This document shows positions 44,219-51,641 of a stretch of 51,641 nt of DNA, piece after piece (position 1 is the first letter of the stretch; the number at the start of each line of letters is the position of its first letter). The notes beneath the pieces are model-generated. The model saw only the letters and a list, made by a program, of their open reading frames with translations. It made no database searches and was not told the DNA's origin. The stretch comes from Pyrinomonadaceae bacterium. Its GTDB lineage: Bacteria; Acidobacteriota; Blastocatellia; Pyrinomonadales; Pyrinomonadaceae. The stretch lies in the NCBI GenBank assembly GCA_019694345.1, contig JAIBCA010000085.1:1-51641 (forward strand). The letters are read 5' to 3'. The translations under genes were made by a program, and so were the position numbers.

Positions 44219-46423
44219 GTGTTTATGCTAAAATTGGCCAAAGAAATGGCCGATTCATCACCGCAAAAACCAAAGCGAAAGGTACCCTGGGTCCTTGGCC
44301 TGGTCGTTCTCTCGTTGCTAGGATTTTTGGTGCTACTGCAGTCATCGAATCTCTGGAAGACCTTTTCGGCGGAAACGGCCAGTGACACTTTGCTGCTATA
44401 CGCTCTCTCTTCGCTGAATTTCGTCGCGTTCATAGTTTTTGGTTTTATCTTTTTGCGAAGTATCGCAAAGTTGATCCGCGAGCGCCGCGAGTTCCAAGTC
44501 GGTTCCCGGATAAAAACCCGGCTATTGGGCTATTTCTTCATTGTCAGTTTGCTGCCGATCATCGCGATGGCCGGATTTTCGTATCTGTATATGAATCGCG
44601 CTCTCGAAAGGTGGTTCACGCAGATACCGGAAAACGTCGTACGTCAGGCGCGCGAGGTCCAAAGTCAGTCTATCGCGGACCGCACCTCCAGGCTCGACGA
44701 TGCGGCCAGAATGTTGGCAGCACTTATCGAGCGTGACCGGCCGACCGAGGCGGAACTTGCTCGGATCGCCGGCGCCGGTAAACTCGCTCACATCGAGGTG
44801 CTTTCTAAAGACAATCAAACGATAACCTCCTTTGACCGCGACGTTGCCCCCGATCAGCGTGCCGAACTGGATTCGATGATCGGCCTGATCCGATCGGGCC
44901 GCCTCGATGAGCAGCAGTTGAGGGACGGTCTCGGGTTCGATGCCGCGATCGCACCGATGTCCGGCGATCGTAAGCTGATGATCATCCCGGACCCCTTCGG
45001 CGGCCTCAATGTCGGACAGATCGTCGAGAATTCTCTTTTGGAATTCGACCGGCTCAAAGAAAAGCAGGTGAATGTCCGTCTTGTCAGTCTGCTTACGCTT
45101 GGGGTCCTCACATTCCTCCTGATCTTTGCCTCGTCTTGGATCGCGTTCTATATCGCACGCGGACTGACCGTTCCGATCAAGGCTCTGGCCGAAGGTGCAG
45201 ACGAGATCGCCCGTGGTAATCTCGGGTTTCACGTTGACACATTTGCCGAGGACGAACTCGCATTGCTCGTCTCGGCATTCAATGAGATGTCGGCCCGGCT
45301 CAAGGCGAATTCGACCGAGCTGACCCAGCGACAACGGTACATCGAAACGGTTGTCGCAACGCTGCCGAACGGGGTGATCTCTTTTGACCGCGGTGGGCTG
45401 GTCGGAACGATCAATCCGGCGGCGATGTCGATCCTGAATCTCGAAGAAGCGGACTATGCCGGTGTTGAGGTTGACCGCATAGTCCGTGACGAGGACCTGC
45501 CGATACTCGAGCGCCTCTTGGCGCGGGCTAAACGTGTCGGTCGAGCCTCCGAGCAGACGGTGTTGAAGCGCTCGCAACGCGATGGCGATAGCGAGGCTCA
45601 ATCCGATCTTCCGGTGGTGCTTACCGCGGCCGCTTTGCCTGACGACAATGGCGTCGTACTGGTGATCGAGGACCTTTCGGAACTTATCAGTGCGCAGAGG
45701 GCGTCTGCCTGGCAGGAGGTTGCCAGACGAATGGCCCATGAGATAAAAAATCCGCTTACACCGATCCAACTCTCGGCCGAACGGATCGCCAAGAAATGTG
45801 TCGAAACACCACTTGTAATTGACGCCGAAACTGCGATCCATTCGAGCGTCAGCCCCGAACAGGCCCGCAGGATAGTCAAGGAAGGTACGGACACCATTCT
45901 TCGCGAGGTCGAGAGCCTCAAATCGATGGTCGATGAATTTTCGCGATTCGCCCGCCTGCCGACGGCCAAACTCGAACCGTGCGGGATCAACGAGATCGTG
46001 CGGCAGTCGCTCTCGATGTATCAGGATCGCGTTGCCGGCCTTGCGATGAGCGCCGATCTGGCCGACGATCTGCCCCAGATCTCGGCCGATGCCGAGCAGT
46101 TGAAGAGAGTTTTTGTTAACCTGATACAGAACTCGATCGAGGCCTTTCCGGCCGGGTCGACAGATCGCCGGATCAGTATCTCGACGCGGTACGAGACGGC
46201 CAGAGATCTCGTCGTGGCCGAGGTCTCCGACAACGGGAACGGAATTCCGCTGAGCGATATTCAAAAGCTGTTTCAGCCTTACTTTTCGACAAAAGGCAGG
46301 GGCACCGGACTTGGGCTTGCGATCGTGCAGCGTATTATCGGTGAGCATCAGGGCAAGATCAAGGTAGCGGCCAACCAGCCTCGGGGTGCAAAATTTATTA
46401 TCGAATTGCCGACTATCGGATAG
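44219..46423 (+). CDS. NtrY-type sensor histidine kinase
   Basis: A 734-residue membrane kinase. Four hydrophobic segments: ~24-42, ~58-82, ~102-122 and, after a ~160-residue periplasmic-like sensor region, ~285-308. Then HAMP (GLTVPIKALAEGADEIARGNL), a PAS domain (VATLPNGVISFDRGGLV), the dimerisation/H-box ARRMAHEIKNPLTPIQLSAERI with phospho-His about residue 507, and the ATP-binding domain with DNGNGIP and GRGTGLGLAIV. It is followed after 7 nt by the NtrX-like regulator, so they form a pair. Possible starts are GTG 44219, ATG 44225 and ATG 44246; none has a good ribosome-binding site. The signal is unknown. Confidence 0.9.
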   Translation: MFMLKLAKEMADSSPQKPKRKVPWVLGLVVLSLLGFLVLLQSSNLWKTFSAETASDTLLLYALSSLNFVAFIVFGFIFLRSIAKLIRERREFQVGSRIKTRLLGYFFIVSLLPIIAMAGFSYLYMNRALERWFTQIPENVVRQAREVQSQSIADRTSRLDDAARMLAALIERDRPTEAELARIAGAGKLAHIEVLSKDNQTITSFDRDVAPDQRAELDSMIGLIRSGRLDEQQLRDGLGFDAAIAPMSGDRKLMIIPDPFGGLNVGQIVENSLLEFDRLKEKQVNVRLVSLLTLGVLTFLLIFASSWIAFYIARGLTVPIKALAEGADEIARGNLGFHVDTFAEDELALLVSAFNEMSARLKANSTELTQRQRYIETVVATLPNGVISFDRGGLVGTINPAAMSILNLEEADYAGVEVDRIVRDEDLPILERLLARAKRVGRASEQTVLKRSQRDGDSEAQSDLPVVLTAAALPDDNGVVLVIEDLSELISAQRASAWQEVARRMAHEIKNPLTPIQLSAERIAKKCVETPLVIDAETAIHSSVSPEQARRIVKEGTDTILREVESLKSMVDEFSRFARLPTAKLEPCGINEIVRQSLSMYQDRVAGLAMSADLADDLPQISADAEQLKRVFVNLIQNSIEAFPAGSTDRRISISTRYETARDLVVAEVSDNGNGIPLSDIQKLFQPYFSTKGRGTGLGLAIVQRIIGEHQGKIKVAANQPRGAKFIIELPTIG

Positions 46424-46430
46424 ATTTCTA

Positions 46431-47777
46431 ATGATTAATTCAGTACTGATCGTTGACGATGAACCAGGTATCCGCGAAACCCTGAGCGGTGTGCTCGAGG
46501 ACGAGGGGCTCGAGGTGGCGACCTGCTCATCCGGCGAGGAATGTCTTGAGATCGTCCGTCGAACGGACTTTGGATGTATTTTGCTCGACATTTGGCTTGG
46601 GCCAGGAATTGACGGCCTCGAGACGCTGCAGCGATTAAAGTCCGAGGGCGTCGGGGCGTCGGTCGTAATGATATCGGGACATGGCAACATAGAAACCGCC
46701 GTTCGATCGACCAAACTCGGTGCGTACGATTTTGTCGAAAAGCCTCTTAGTCTCGAGCGAACGGTACTGACGGTAAAGAACGCCATTCGCCAATACCAAC
46801 TCGAGCAAACTAACGCTCAACTCAGGACCGAGCTTGCCGAACAATATGTCATGGTCGGCGAGTCGGTTGCCATGCGGGCACTCCGCAAGCAGATCTCGAT
46901 CGTTGCTCCTTCAGATGGACGCGTTTTGATCTCGGGCGAAAGCGGCACGGGCAAAGAGCTGGTCGCGAGGGCGATCCACGCTCAGTCAAAACGCAAAAAT
47001 TCGGCCTTTGTCGAGATCAATTCAGCCGCAATACCCGAAGAACTGGTCGAGTCCGAGCTCTTTGGACACGCAAAGGGTGCATTCTCCGGGGCGATGAAAG
47101 CGAAAAAGGGCAAATTCGAGATCGCCGACGGAGCAACGCTCTTCCTTGACGAGATCGGTGATATGTCGCCCCGGGTTCAGGCCAAAATGCTCCGTGTTCT
47201 CGAGGAGCAGCGGTTCGAACCGGTGGGCAGCAATTCGCCCGTGACCGTCGACGTACGGGTCATTTCTGCAACGAACAAGCCTCTTGACGCCCTGATCGAA
47301 AGCGGCACGTTCAGATCCGATCTCTTTTACCGGCTGAACGTGATCCCTTTCCAAATACCGCCGCTCCGCGAACGTCCCGAGGATATTCCGCTTTTGGTCG
47401 AGCACTTCAATCGAAGGTTCTCGGCCGATTACGGCAAACGCCCGAAGACCTTTGACGAGGCCGCTTTGGACATTCTTCGGTCAAACATTTGGCTCGGCAA
47501 CGTTCGAGAGCTAAAGAACACCATCGAAAGGGTCGTGATCATGTCGTCGAAAGAAGTCATTACCCCCTCGGAGCTCCCGGAAATGGAAACGGCGAATGAA
47601 CAACCTGCAATAAGCTTTAGGTTTCAGACGTTCAAAGACGCGACCGACGCTTATCAACGCGAATTTATCCAGCATAAACTAGCTCAGTTCGACGGCAATG
47701 TCGCTCGTGCTGCCGACGACATGGGCGTCGATCGCAGCCATTTGTACCGCCGAATGCGAAATCTCGGTATCAAATGA
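46431..47777 (+). CDS. NtrX-type sigma54-dependent response regulator
   Basis: 448 residues. Receiver domain 1-120: Asp9-Asp10 and phosphoacceptor Asp53 (ILLDIWLG). AAA+ domain ~140-375: Walker A GESGTGKE (Lys175), the sigma54-contacting loop GAFSGA (216-221; the usual residue 4 is Thr), Walker B TLFLDEIGD, sensor ISATNKP and RLNVIPFQIPPLRER. Fis-type HTH at the C-terminus (GNVARAADDMGVDRSHLYRRMRNLG). The start ATG is 7 nt after the kinase stop. It should activate sigma54 promoters when phosphorylated by the adjacent kinase. A candidate sigma54 promoter is at 7005, far away. Confidence 0.93.
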   Translation: MINSVLIVDDEPGIRETLSGVLEDEGLEVATCSSGEECLEIVRRTDFGCILLDIWLGPGIDGLETLQRLKSEGVGASVVMISGHGNIETAVRSTKLGAYDFVEKPLSLERTVLTVKNAIRQYQLEQTNAQLRTELAEQYVMVGESVAMRALRKQISIVAPSDGRVLISGESGTGKELVARAIHAQSKRKNSAFVEINSAAIPEELVESELFGHAKGAFSGAMKAKKGKFEIADGATLFLDEIGDMSPRVQAKMLRVLEEQRFEPVGSNSPVTVDVRVISATNKPLDALIESGTFRSDLFYRLNVIPFQIPPLRERPEDIPLLVEHFNRRFSADYGKRPKTFDEAALDILRSNIWLGNVRELKNTIERVVIMSSKEVITPSELPEMETANEQPAISFRFQTFKDATDAYQREFIQHKLAQFDGNVARAADDMGVDRSHLYRRMRNLGIK

Positions 47778-47844
47778 TCTCACTCCGGTTGCCGGGCTGT
47801 TCCAAATTGCTTGATTTGTTCCAAATTGCCCGTGAACGGCTTTG

Positions 47845-47881
47845 TGCCGGTAACCCGTGTGTGTGCAATGGGTTACGGGCA
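47845..47881. repeat. array hairpin 1
   Basis: TGCCGGTAACCC pairs with GGGTTACGGGCA (one mismatch in 12) around the 13-nt loop GTGTGTGTGCAAT. Confidence 0.8.
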
Positions 47882-47931
47882 TTTGCTGTCTCAAATTCCC
47901 GTTAGCCGTTGCGACGACCACTTTTGTGCCT

Positions 47932-47958
47932 GTAAACCGTGTGTGTACAATGGTTTAC
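47932..47958. repeat. array hairpin 2
   Basis: GTAAACC pairs with GGTTTAC around the 13-nt loop GTGTGTGTACAAT, 12 of 13 identical to hairpin 1. The stem differs from hairpin 1 by one compensated pair. Both hairpins are preceded by TTGTGCC. Confidence 0.8.
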
Positions 47959-47998
47959 CGTTGATCCCTGTTCCAAATTAAATTTTAAATTTGAGACA

Positions 47999-48028
47999 GG
48001 TTAAGTCCTTTATCCGACGACTTTAACC
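47999..48028. repeat. array hairpin 3
   Basis: GGTTAAGTC pairs with GACTTTAACC, with a single bulged T and an 11-nt loop. It is unrelated in loop sequence to the other two, but also lies between two motif copies. Confidence 0.55.
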
Positions 48029-48063
48029 CCCGTTTTTGTCTCAAATTTCGCACGTGAGCAGAT

Positions 48064-48345
48064 CTTGTCCCATTTTTCACCACCTCAGCGCGCGCACGTT
48101 CCCGATCTGTGATCTTCTATTCGCGATTCACGGGTCACGATCTTCGTTCCACTCTTCCCGGCTTGCCCCATTTTCGACTACCTCAGCGCGCGCACATTCC
48201 CGATCTGTGATCTTCTATTCGCGATTCACGGTTCACGATCTTCGTTCCACTCTTCCCGGCTTGTCCCATTTTCGACTACCTCAGCGCGCGCACATTCCCG
48301 ATCCGCGATCTTCCATTCACGATTTACGATTCACCATTCACGCCC
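48064..48345. repeat. 98-bp tandem repeats, about 2.9 copies
   Basis: Copies start at 48064, 48162 and 48260 (each CTTGTCCC/CTTGCCCC), with an exact 98-bp period. The last copy diverges near its end into ATTCACG heptamers. Copies 1 and 2 differ at only a few bases, so duplication looks recent. A plus-strand frame crosses it, but 98 is not a multiple of three, so repeated protein units are not formed; I do not accept it as coding. Confidence 0.9.
48315..48342. repeat. heptanucleotide array (ATTCACG)
   Basis: Four consecutive 7-mers: ATTCACG, ATTTACG, ATTCACC, ATTCACG. They are the reverse complement of the downstream family at 49577-49632. Confidence 0.7.
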
Positions 48346-48367
48346 TACTTTTTCATCATAACACAAA

Positions 48368-48414
48368 TTGCACAGATACGGTAGTGTTGCACAGATGGTA
48401 TATTACTGCCGTAT
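48368..48414 (+). promoter_or_regulatory. repeats upstream of the exported-protein gene, candidate operator
   Basis: TTGCACAGAT is repeated at 48368-48377 and 48387-48396 (19-bp period). Overlapping it, ATACGGTAGT (48376-48385) and ACTGCCGTAT (48405-48414) are complementary with one G-U. The stretch 48346-48605 has no supported gene. Confidence 0.35.
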
Positions 48415-48605
48415 GCCAATTACTATCTGTCGATCACGAGGGGCGGTCCCGAAGAAAATCCTTTACAAGTTGCGGCTATCGGTTCACAATGCCCGATATG
48501 CCCCACGCCTCCCGACGATCTTCAGCAGTTCGAGACTACTCGATCCGTGTCTCCGCGGGCGGTATGTGGAGAACAGATAAAGGTACTTGCGAAGCGGAGT
48601 AATTT

Positions 48606-49391
48606 ATGAAATGCAGATTTCTACTATTTTTGAGTTTGGGTGCGGTTTTGCTGGTTAGCATTACTGCTCTTCCTCAGTCTGATCGTAAGGCCGCCGGTTT
48701 CGACAAATCTATGGAAGTTGTAGTTGAGGGGCAGGTTGTAGACGAAAGTGGGCGACCCGTTTCAGGTGCGTATGTCCGGATCGTTTGGCAATGCATGTCA
48801 TGTCCTGATCAACTATTTCCGGGGCAGCACACACTCGAACAAGGTTCGTTTCGGTTGATGGCGGATAAGGCGTCATTGCCGATCACCGTATTCATCGATG
48901 ACTATCTGCCAAAGGGATACTGGGCTCCGCTCTCGTATGTTCCGGACGAAAAAAGAGCCCGCTTCGCCCCATTGCGCGGAATCCGTCTAAAGCGGTCAGG
49001 TTCTGCGTTGCGAATGGGAACCATCACGATCCCATATCGGTACGGGTTCGCCGAGATCGATCTTAAGGCAGAGGGCGAGTATCATCCCATAGACGCGGCT
49101 GTCATCGACGTAGATCTCGAGATCTTCGACGAACGCGGAGAGCTGGTCGACAGCGGGACGGTGCCTCGAACGGTTCTTGTCGAAGGCGACGGCAAATTGA
49201 AACTTGCACTACCCGTCAGCAGTCATGTCTCAACTTGGAGGCTCAGGCTCACCTGCACAGACAAAAGCGGACGATCAATTGTTTTCAATCATTTGGTGAA
49301 ACTGAAACAAAAGGAATGCAAAAGGATAACCCAAGTCCTTGGTGGAACGGGAGCAACACCGTGTATGACAAATCAATCGGCGGCATGGTGA
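48606..49391 (+). CDS. small exported protein with carboxypeptidase-regulatory-like (Ig-fold) domain
   Basis: 261 residues. Signal peptide about residues 1-24 (FLLFLSLGAVLLVSITALPQ). Next comes a beta-sandwich beginning VVVEGQVVDESGRPVSGAYVRI, the pattern of carboxypeptidase-regulatory-like domains, then a second beta-rich region (IPYRYGFAEIDLKAEGEY...). Five cysteines; CMSC sits in the first domain. GGAG 6 nt ahead of the ATG supports the start. The last ~15 residues (GGTGATPCMTNQSAAW) look unlike the rest and may be a truncated or altered C-terminus. It is bracketed by heptanucleotide arrays in opposite orientation. Function unknown; possibly a cell-surface or adhesin-related protein. Confidence 0.75.
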   Translation: MKCRFLLFLSLGAVLLVSITALPQSDRKAAGFDKSMEVVVEGQVVDESGRPVSGAYVRIVWQCMSCPDQLFPGQHTLEQGSFRLMADKASLPITVFIDDYLPKGYWAPLSYVPDEKRARFAPLRGIRLKRSGSALRMGTITIPYRYGFAEIDLKAEGEYHPIDAAVIDVDLEIFDERGELVDSGTVPRTVLVEGDGKLKLALPVSSHVSTWRLRLTCTDKSGRSIVFNHLVKLKQKECKRITQVLGGTGATPCMTNQSAAW

Positions 49392-49576
49392 CTGGCGATC
49401 GCACTTTCACTTTAGCGGTTGGGCCTAAGCTATGACCATTCTCAATCGGAACGACCAGAACCGGGCCTGATGTTATCAAGACGGTTTCTCGAGACATCGG
49501 GTTGGGATCGATGTTGGCGGACAAGGAACTTGCTCATTGACAGTCGAAACCGTTATGAGATTGCACATTGGAGTTG

Positions 49577-49632
49577 ATCGGGAATCGTGAATCGGGAATA
49601 GGGAATCGGGAATAGGGAATCGGGAATCGTGA
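49577..49632. repeat. heptanucleotide array (ATCGGGA/ATCGTGA/ATAGGGA)
   Basis: Eight consecutive 7-mers: ATCGGGA (four), ATAGGGA (two) and ATCGTGA (two). The surrounding stretch 49392-49812 has no supported gene. The unit is the reverse complement of the ATTCACG family upstream of the exported-protein gene. Confidence 0.85.
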
Positions 49633-49657
49633 ACGGACGTGGAGATCCAGCGGCCGC

Positions 49658-49688
49658 AAAAAAGCTGCCTGGAGATATTTCCGGCAGC
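49658..49688 (-). terminator. intrinsic terminator after the M3 peptidase
   Basis: GCTGCC (49664-49669) pairs with GGCAGC (49683-49688), with GGA/TCC inside. On the minus strand it is followed by six T. It lies 125 nt beyond the peptidase stop. Confidence 0.75.
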
Positions 49689-49812
49689 CGTTTCAAATAT
49701 GGTTTTCGGCCCAAAGGGCTTAGGATTCGCGCGAGTCTTGCCGAACCGCGTACAGCGAATATTCGGTGCCGGGTTTCTTAGGCGGCGGATTGTCTCGCGG
49801 CGGTGCTCGAAG

Positions 49813-51641
49813 CTACTTCGTGACCGGGAAGCCTCGCTTGATCATCAGTGCGTCGACATTTGGGTCGCGGCCGCGGAAATTGCGGTATGCCTCAGCCGGG
49901 TCGATGGTGTTACCGACCGAAAAAATGAAATCCTTGAGGCGTTTACCGACCTTTTTGTCGTAAGGGCCGCCCGCCTCGGTAAATGCACCGTAAGCGTCCG
50001 CGGTTAGAACGTCCGACCAAAGGTAGCTGTAGTAGCCCGCTGAGTAACCGTCATTTGCAAAAATATGCCCAAACTGCGGAGTGCGGTGCCGCATAACGAT
50101 CTCATTGGGCATCCCCAGCGCGGCGAGAGTCTCTTTTTCAAAAGCGTCGGGGTCGATCTTCTTCGCTCCGGCGAGATGCAGCTTCATATCGACGAGGGCA
50201 CTGGCGAGGTATTCGGTCGTCTCAAATCCCTGATTGAAAGTGCCGGCCTTTTCGATCTTATCGACCAGTGATTGCGGGATCGGTTTGCCGGTCTGATAGT
50301 GGAGTGCAAATTTCTGCAGCACTTCGGGTGTCGACATCCAGTGTTCCATCAATTGCGAAGGGAACTCGACATAATCGCGGGCAACATTGGTTCCCGACAA
50401 TGTCGGGTAAGTGACGTTGGACGAGAGCCCGTGCAGTGCATGGCCAAATTCGTGAAACATCGTCTCGGCATCATCCCACGAGATAAGGACCGCCTCGCCG
50501 GGTTTGCCCTTCACAAAATTAGAGTTGTTTGAAACTATCGTCGTGACCTCGCCGTCCATTCGGTTCTGCGAGCGATACGCGTTCATCCATGCACCGGAAC
50601 GCTTGCCGTCGCGGGCATACGGGTCGAAATACCACATTCCGATGTGCTTACCGGTCGATCTGCTCTTGACCTCGTAAACGGTGACGTCCGGATGGAAGAC
50701 CGGTACGCCGCTGACCGGAGAGAATGAAAAATCGAATATCTCGCCCGCGACCCAAAACATCGCTTCGCGGATCTTGTCGAGCTGGAGATACGGCTTGACC
50801 TCGTTTTGATCGAGATCGTACTTGGCCTTGCGGACCTTTTCGGCATAGTAGCGGTAGTCCCACGCTTCGATCTTGATCTTGGCACCTTCCTTATCGGCAA
50901 GCGCCTGCATATCAGCGACCTCTTCTTTGACCCTCGCGATGGCGGCCGGCCAAACGCCTTCCATCAGTTTCATCGCGTTTTCGGGCGTCTTCGCCATCTG
51001 CGGCTCCAAACGCCAGTGTGCATGCGTCTCGTAACCGAGCAATCGGGCACGTTCGGCACGCAATTGGAGGATCTCAGGGATGATGCCGTTGTTGTCGCGG
51101 GCGTCACCGTTATCGCCGCGGTTGATGAACATCTTGAATGCCTTCTCCCGCAGGTCGCGACGGTCCGAATAGGTCAGGAAAGGGTCGATCGACGATCGCG
51201 TATTACGGATCATCCATTGGCCCGGCTTGCCCTTTGCGGCCGCGGCCGCGGCTGCCGAGTCCTTAAGCGACTGCGGCAGGCCGGCAAGGTCGGCTTCCGA
51301 CGTCAAGGTAAGGCTGAGCTGGCCCTCGTCGCCTAAAAGGTTCTGACTGAACTTTGTAAACAGGCCGGCGAGCTTTTGATTGATCTCGGCGAGCCTTGCC
51401 TTGTCGGCAGGTGCGAGTTTTGCTCCTTGTCGGACAAAATCAGTATAGTATTTCCAAACCAGCCGATATCTTTCACCGCGAACGGCACGTTTCTTTGATT
51501 CGTTTTGATAGACCGCCTCGATCAGTTTGAACAGCTTCGCGTTCTGGGTGATCTTGTCACCGTGCGCCGCCATTTTCGGCTCCATCTCGGTCTGGATCGG
51601 TTCGAATTCATCCGAGCTCATATTGGTCGCCCATATTCCAT
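49813..51641 (-). CDS. M3-family zinc oligopeptidase, peptidyl-dipeptidase (Dcp-like), 5' end outside window
   Basis: The frame is open through the right edge (GIWATNMSSDEFE...), so the internal ATG at 51621 is not the true start and the first ~100 residues are missing. The visible ~609 residues contain the M3 zinc site MFHEFGHALHG around 50440-50460, with the third-ligand region further on. MWYFDPYARDGKRSGAWM and GRDPNVDALMIKRGFPVTK at the C-terminus are typical of the Dcp/oligopeptidase A group. It degrades short peptides in the cytoplasm or periplasm; a signal peptide cannot be checked because the start is missing. Confidence 0.93.
   Translation of the reverse strand, partial: GIWATNMSSDEFEPIQTEMEPKMAAHGDKITQNAKLFKLIEAVYQNESKKRAVRGERYRLVWKYYTDFVRQGAKLAPADKARLAEINQKLAGLFTKFSQNLLGDEGQLSLTLTSEADLAGLPQSLKDSAAAAAAAKGKPGQWMIRNTRSSIDPFLTYSDRRDLREKAFKMFINRGDNGDARDNNGIIPEILQLRAERARLLGYETHAHWRLEPQMAKTPENAMKLMEGVWPAAIARVKEEVADMQALADKEGAKIKIEAWDYRYYAEKVRKAKYDLDQNEVKPYLQLDKIREAMFWVAGEIFDFSFSPVSGVPVFHPDVTVYEVKSRSTGKHIGMWYFDPYARDGKRSGAWMNAYRSQNRMDGEVTTIVSNNSNFVKGKPGEAVLISWDDAETMFHEFGHALHGLSSNVTYPTLSGTNVARDYVEFPSQLMEHWMSTPEVLQKFALHYQTGKPIPQSLVDKIEKAGTFNQGFETTEYLASALVDMKLHLAGAKKIDPDAFEKETLAALGMPNEIVMRHRTPQFGHIFANDGYSAGYYSYLWSDVLTADAYGAFTEAGGPYDKKVGKRLKDFIFSVGNTIDPAEAYRNFRGRDPNVDALMIKRGFPVTK

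Larger units (their letters stand above)
47798..48047. repeat. array of six TGTYYCAAATT motifs interleaved with hairpins
   Basis: TGTTCCAAATT occurs at 47798-47808, 47817-47827 and 47969-47979. TGTCTCAAATT occurs at 47887-47897 and 48037-48047, and in reverse at 47988-47998. Three hairpins (47845, 47932, 47999) each sit between two motif copies. The copies at 47969 and 47988 face each other and form their own palindrome. There is no coding frame of note. No regulator is known to bind it; the array begins 21 nt after the ntrX-like stop. Confidence 0.75.

Noticed and set aside
44164..44433. N-terminal extension of the CPBP protease
   Set aside because: It overlaps the histidine kinase gene on the other strand and looks like antisense of a coding region; the family N-terminus begins about 44163.
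47845..47958. Hairpins after the ntrX-like gene as terminators
   Set aside because: Neither has a T-run on either strand, and they repeat with the same loop, which is not typical of terminators.
47798..48345. CRISPR array
   Set aside because: Spacing between motif copies is irregular, repeats are 11 bp or 98 bp without unique spacers of constant length, and no cas gene is near.
48036..48602. Plus-strand frame of 188 residues crossing the 98-bp repeats
   Set aside because: The repeat period is not a multiple of three, so the repeats are read in different frames; the product is low-complexity Ser/Arg/His-rich without family likeness.

Overview
The window reads as a chromosomal segment of a Gram-negative-type, peptidoglycan-making bacterium with roughly 55% G+C. 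Gene content and order suggest Acidobacteriota, probably class Blastocatellia: a compact division and cell-wall cluster, a speA / deoxyhypusine-synthase-like / speB operon, large numbers of acidic-linker and TPR proteins, and an M28/M3 peptidase load. That placement is inferred from protein style and gene neighbourhood, not from a phylogeny. No rRNA, tRNA, CRISPR array, prophage or intact insertion sequence was recognised.

Region 1 (1-6.9 kb, minus strand): a DUF3667 membrane protein cut by the left edge, a small four-helix membrane protein, an HtrA-type protease with its own terminator, then a polyamine operon. That operon runs speA (arginine decarboxylase), a deoxyhypusine-synthase-like enzyme, and speB (agmatinase). 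Region 2 (7.0-11.9 kb, plus strand): a type IV pilin-like gene behind a near-consensus sigma54 promoter and a structured leader, a large single-pass membrane protein, an exported M28 peptidase and a small STAS-like protein. Region 3 (11.9-18.6 kb): endonuclease III, then a three-gene surface-polysaccharide-like run (DegT aminotransferase, TPR/carbohydrate-binding-like protein, O-antigen ligase). A gene-poor stretch follows, with a WYL-domain regulator, an inverted repeat and possible tiny ORFs. Region 4 (18.6-21.4 kb, minus strand): phosphatidylserine synthase and decarboxylase, a small membrane protein and a ZIP metal transporter.

Region 5 (21.5-38.9 kb, plus strand) is the dcw cluster: rsmH-ftsL-ftsI-murF-mraY-murD-ftsW-murG-murC-ftsQ-ftsA-ftsZ, then pdxA and a receiver-domain protein ending at a strong terminator. 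It lacks mraZ, murE, murB and ddl at the usual positions. The genes are tightly spaced and should be largely co-transcribed: precursor synthesis (MurF, MraY, MurD, MurG, MurC), septal polymerisation (FtsW, FtsI), and divisome assembly (FtsL, FtsQ, FtsA, FtsZ). Region 6 (38.9-47.8 kb): valS, a small lipoprotein, nadC, a CPBP intramembrane protease, and an NtrY/NtrX-type sigma54 two-component system.

Region 7 (47.8-49.7 kb) is the most unusual part. It holds an array of six copies of an 11-bp motif (TGTYYCAAATT) interleaved with three hairpins, two of which are near-identical with a compensatory base-pair change. Next come three 98-bp tandem repeats, then a small exported protein gene bracketed by heptanucleotide arrays of the same family in opposite orientation. 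The window ends inside an M3-family zinc oligopeptidase.
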